64,000 nucleotides of DNA, taken from Adiantum capillus-veneris (lineage: Eukaryota > Streptophyta > Polypodiopsida > Polypodiales > Pteridaceae). Position numbers and translations under genes: made by a program. The stretch lies in contig CM043958.1 in the NCBI GenBank assembly GCA_014529385.2, positions 139,760,398 through 139,824,397 of the forward strand, given 5' to 3'. Each line of letters opens with the position of its first letter. Position 1 is the first letter of the stretch. The notes under the pieces were generated by a model. That model was not told where the DNA came from and did not search any database. It saw only the letters and a program-made list of their open reading frames with translations. This document shows positions 61,801-64,000 of this stretch, piece after piece.

Positions 61801-62713
61801 GTTTGAAATGAAAGATTTGGGCGAGTTGCGCTACTTTCTTGGCATTGAGGTGATCAGGACTCCAAAGGGTGTATGGCTATCACAGAGATAGTATGATTTG
61901 GACATGTTGTCAAAGTATGGTATGGCTGATTGTAAGCCAATTTATATTCCCTTGGATGTGAATGCAAAGCTGAGTGCAGGAAAGGGTGATGTTGTTGAGG
62001 ATGTCAAGATGTACAGGAAGATTGTGGGTAGTCTAATCTACTTGACTATCAGGAGGCCAGACTTGAGCTACACAGTAGGCTTGGAGAGTCAGTTCAAGCA
62101 GCTTCCGAGGAAGCCACATTTGGATGGAGTACGACGCACACTTCGGTATGTGCAAGGGACTCTTGACTACACATTGTTCTATGCGGCAGATGCGCCATTA
62201 GCATTGTATGGGTATACAAATGCAGATTAGGCAGGTAGCATTGTTGATAGGAGATCTACGAGTGGCTTCATGTTCTTTTTTGGGAGTGATGTTGTTACTT
62301 GGAGCAGCAAAAAGCAGCCTACGATTTCTTTATCGAGCACAGAGGCCGAGTACAGAGGTGCAACAGTTGCGGCGTGCGAGGTAGCTTAGCTACGCACATT
62401 ACTTGAGGACTTAAGAGTACAAGTGGACCAGTAGATTGTCATCCATTGTGACAACCTCAGCAGCATGCAGTTGGCTAGGAACCCAGTGTTCCATGCCAGA
62501 ACCAAGCACATAGAGGTCCATTACCACTATGTTCGAGAGCGAGTGTTGGCGGGCAACATCGACTTGGTCTACGTCAGCACAGAGGAGCAGATAGCGGATA
62601 TCTTTACCAAGGCTCTCAGAGCTGAAAAGCTTCGACGTTTCCGGACTATGCTTGGACTCTGCGACATGCAAAGCTCGAGGGGGAGTGTTGAGATGTCGAG
62701 CTCTACATCTTGA
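58820..62713 (+). pseudogene. B2 gag-pol relic
   Basis: About 644 bp covering the leader and first half of gag are missing relative to B1. It resumes DDIVRACLDGLGDEYVHF and then follows B1 closely: knuckle CWTCGERGHMSRDC, WYVDSGASNHMM, HTDVWGP, LRSDGGGEY, RT with IYVDDFIIVG, RNase H. In-frame stops, all TAG: 60371-60373 (Trp in B1), 61889-61891 (Gln), 62228-62230 (Trp), 62387-62389 (Trp), 62432-62434 (Gln). The integrase Glu region reads AKRKNK in place of AERKNR, losing the third catalytic residue. Ends EKLRRFRTMLGLCDMQ. Confidence 0.93.
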
Positions 62714-63007
62714 GCTGGCATCCACTATGGGTCTTGGCCGCTTACGGCATTTACTCACTGGCGCGTTAGGTGACCGACACGGAGGATCTCTGCCAGTGAT
62801 TCTACAGCTGGACTACACTTATAGTGCCAGCCTAGTACGCTTCTAGCGAGTTCACACTTAGTGACCGCATGTACATATGTGCTACTTTTCAGTTTTAGCA
62901 CTTAGTCATTTTTGTACTCTCTTTTCTGTACGAAGAAGAAGAAGCTTTCCATCTCTGTGTGGTGTGTGCTTGTCTTGTGTAGCTCTCTTGCATCCTCTTT
63001 CTTTACA
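62686..63007 (+). repeat. B2 3' LTR
   Basis: 322 bp, full length. Confidence 0.95.
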
Positions 63008-63012
63008 GTGTG

Positions 63013-64000
63013 CCTATCCAATACCAGTTGATTTTCTATGATTGATGGTCAATTAGGGCACCTAAATGATTTTTTGATTGTGAAATGTTCATAAAAAGTG
63101 TGTGCAATCATTAGGTGTAAGTCTAAATGCATTGCAAATTGAGCCAAATTTGAATTTTTGTGCTTAACTTTTGAGGGTGTACATTGCTTGATTGGGTCAA
63201 AATAGTGTTAATTTTTTAGAAATTGAGCATGCATGCAATCACTTACGCTTGATCGAGTGTGAAATTTGAATTTCAGTGTGTCATTGATGGATTAATTGCA
63301 TAAATTGTTGGCCTAAATTTGGGTGTGTGTGCCTACTCAATGGCATGTGCAATCCGGTCCTCGAATGAATAATTGGGAGCAATTACCGATTATGATGATT
63401 GAAAAGCCTACAAGATTGGTTTATGTATGATTAAATGATTCATGATGATTCAATTGATACTCAATTGAAAATGATTGGATAATGACAATGTGTATGCTGA
63501 TTTGATGGTAATTGGGCAAAATTTCATTGAATTGTGCCTTTGCAAATGCTATAATCAATTGTGTGTAACCGTACAAACCAAGTGACAAATCCAATTTGGT
63601 TTGGATGATTTTGGATATTGGATATGAGCAATTAAAATTGCAATGATTGCTAATAAAATTGGAATGTTTCAATGAGAAAATAGATGCATTAAGTTGCCGG
63701 ACCAAGTGTAAGTGGTAACAAATTACAATGTCTAAATGAATTTTTCCATGCATGACTTCCAATCACTCACATGTGCTAGACCAAGCACTGTAATGTGAAA
63801 AATGGACAAGAGATTCAATAGTCTTGTGCAAGATTAATCGATCAAACATTGTGTGTATGTCTTATTGGATGATGCCAGTAATTATTGATTGGCTTCAAGA
63901 TACTTCCATGTATGATTTTATTGAAGCTCAATGTGATGATAAAAAGGAGAATGTTTCTATGCATGTCAAACCATTGATTGGATTATGAGCCGATTCTCAA
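63013..64000. other. Unassigned AT-rich stretch
   Basis: Possibly the continuation of the gypsy leader interrupted by B2. No coding similarity; the minus frame at 63421-63762 (113 codons) shows no domain. Confidence 0.35.

Larger units (their letters stand above)
58503..63007 (+). mobile_element. Ty1/copia element B2, internally deleted
   Basis: Sister of B1. LTRs 58503-58766 (264 bp, lacking about 58 bp of U3) and 62686-63007 (322 bp); target duplication GTGTG at 58498-58502 and 63008-63012. PBS exact at 58767-58778, purine tract GAGGGGGAG at 62677-62685. The aligned parts of the LTRs differ at about 8 of 264 positions (about 97%), so it is older than B1. Confidence 0.95.

Overview
This is a repeat-dense window of nuclear DNA from a land plant. 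It holds several lineages of Ty1/copia and Ty3/gypsy LTR retrotransposons with plant-type primer-binding sites (initiator-Met TGGTATCAGAGC), L1-type LINEs, a tRNA-derived SINE-like unit, very long GA/CT microsatellites, and relics of a plant A-type cytochrome P450 and a small SWIB-domain gene. The mix, including a Penelope-like reverse transcriptase, fits a large genome such as a fern or gymnosperm, but the sequence alone does not settle the species. I see no intact cellular gene, no RNA gene and no CRISPR. Every host gene found is a broken relic.

Layout. 0.7-2.5 kb: 3' half of a copia element with its LTR, sitting inside a decayed Ty3/gypsy integrase-chromodomain relic (2.5-3.5 kb). 5.9-6.6 kb: degenerate tandem repeats. 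7.5-8.25 kb (minus): a Penelope-like RT relic. 8.76-9.66 kb: a field of quasi-palindromic TATGCTA/TAGCATA repeats abutting a copia gag-protease relic (9.66-11.24 kb, minus). 11.29-18.98 kb: a P450 pseudogene in two exons. Its intron holds three GA/CT tracts and a complete copia element, A1 (12215-17361, minus; 227-bp LTRs, target duplication AGGGA). 20.5-24.4 kb: LINE relics and a 28-bp palindromic module present three times. 25.1-25.8 kb: a gypsy LTR (G2). 26.6-28.0 kb: a 1.35-kb terminal-inverted-repeat element. 29.3-32.3 kb: two LINE relics of different types in opposite orientation, with long SSRs.

32.7-37.0 kb: copia copy A2 (plus). 38.2-39.5 kb: 3' end of a gypsy element (minus). 40.0-40.9 kb: an unusual (CT)n-minisatellite-(AG)n inverted-repeat structure. 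41.2-46.4 kb: copia B1, the youngest element (LTRs about 99% identical, target duplication AAAAT, only two in-frame stops), inserted in a SWIB/MDM2-domain pseudogene whose frame continues across the insertion. 47.2 kb: LINE relic. 50.5-54.5 kb: copia A3 (minus), abutting A4 (plus, 54.46-55.15 kb), which sits in a gypsy gag-protease relic (55.15-56.1 kb). 56.2-56.5 kb: SINE-like unit. 56.7-57.6 kb: gypsy LTR G1 with PBS. 58.5-63.0 kb: copia B2 (target duplication GTGTG), older and internally deleted. The last kilobase is unassigned.

The relics work together only as a record of insertion history: copia A into a P450 intron and a gypsy gag, copia B into a SWIB gene and a gypsy leader. Most disabling changes in the copia B copies and the P450 look like C:G to T:A transitions.
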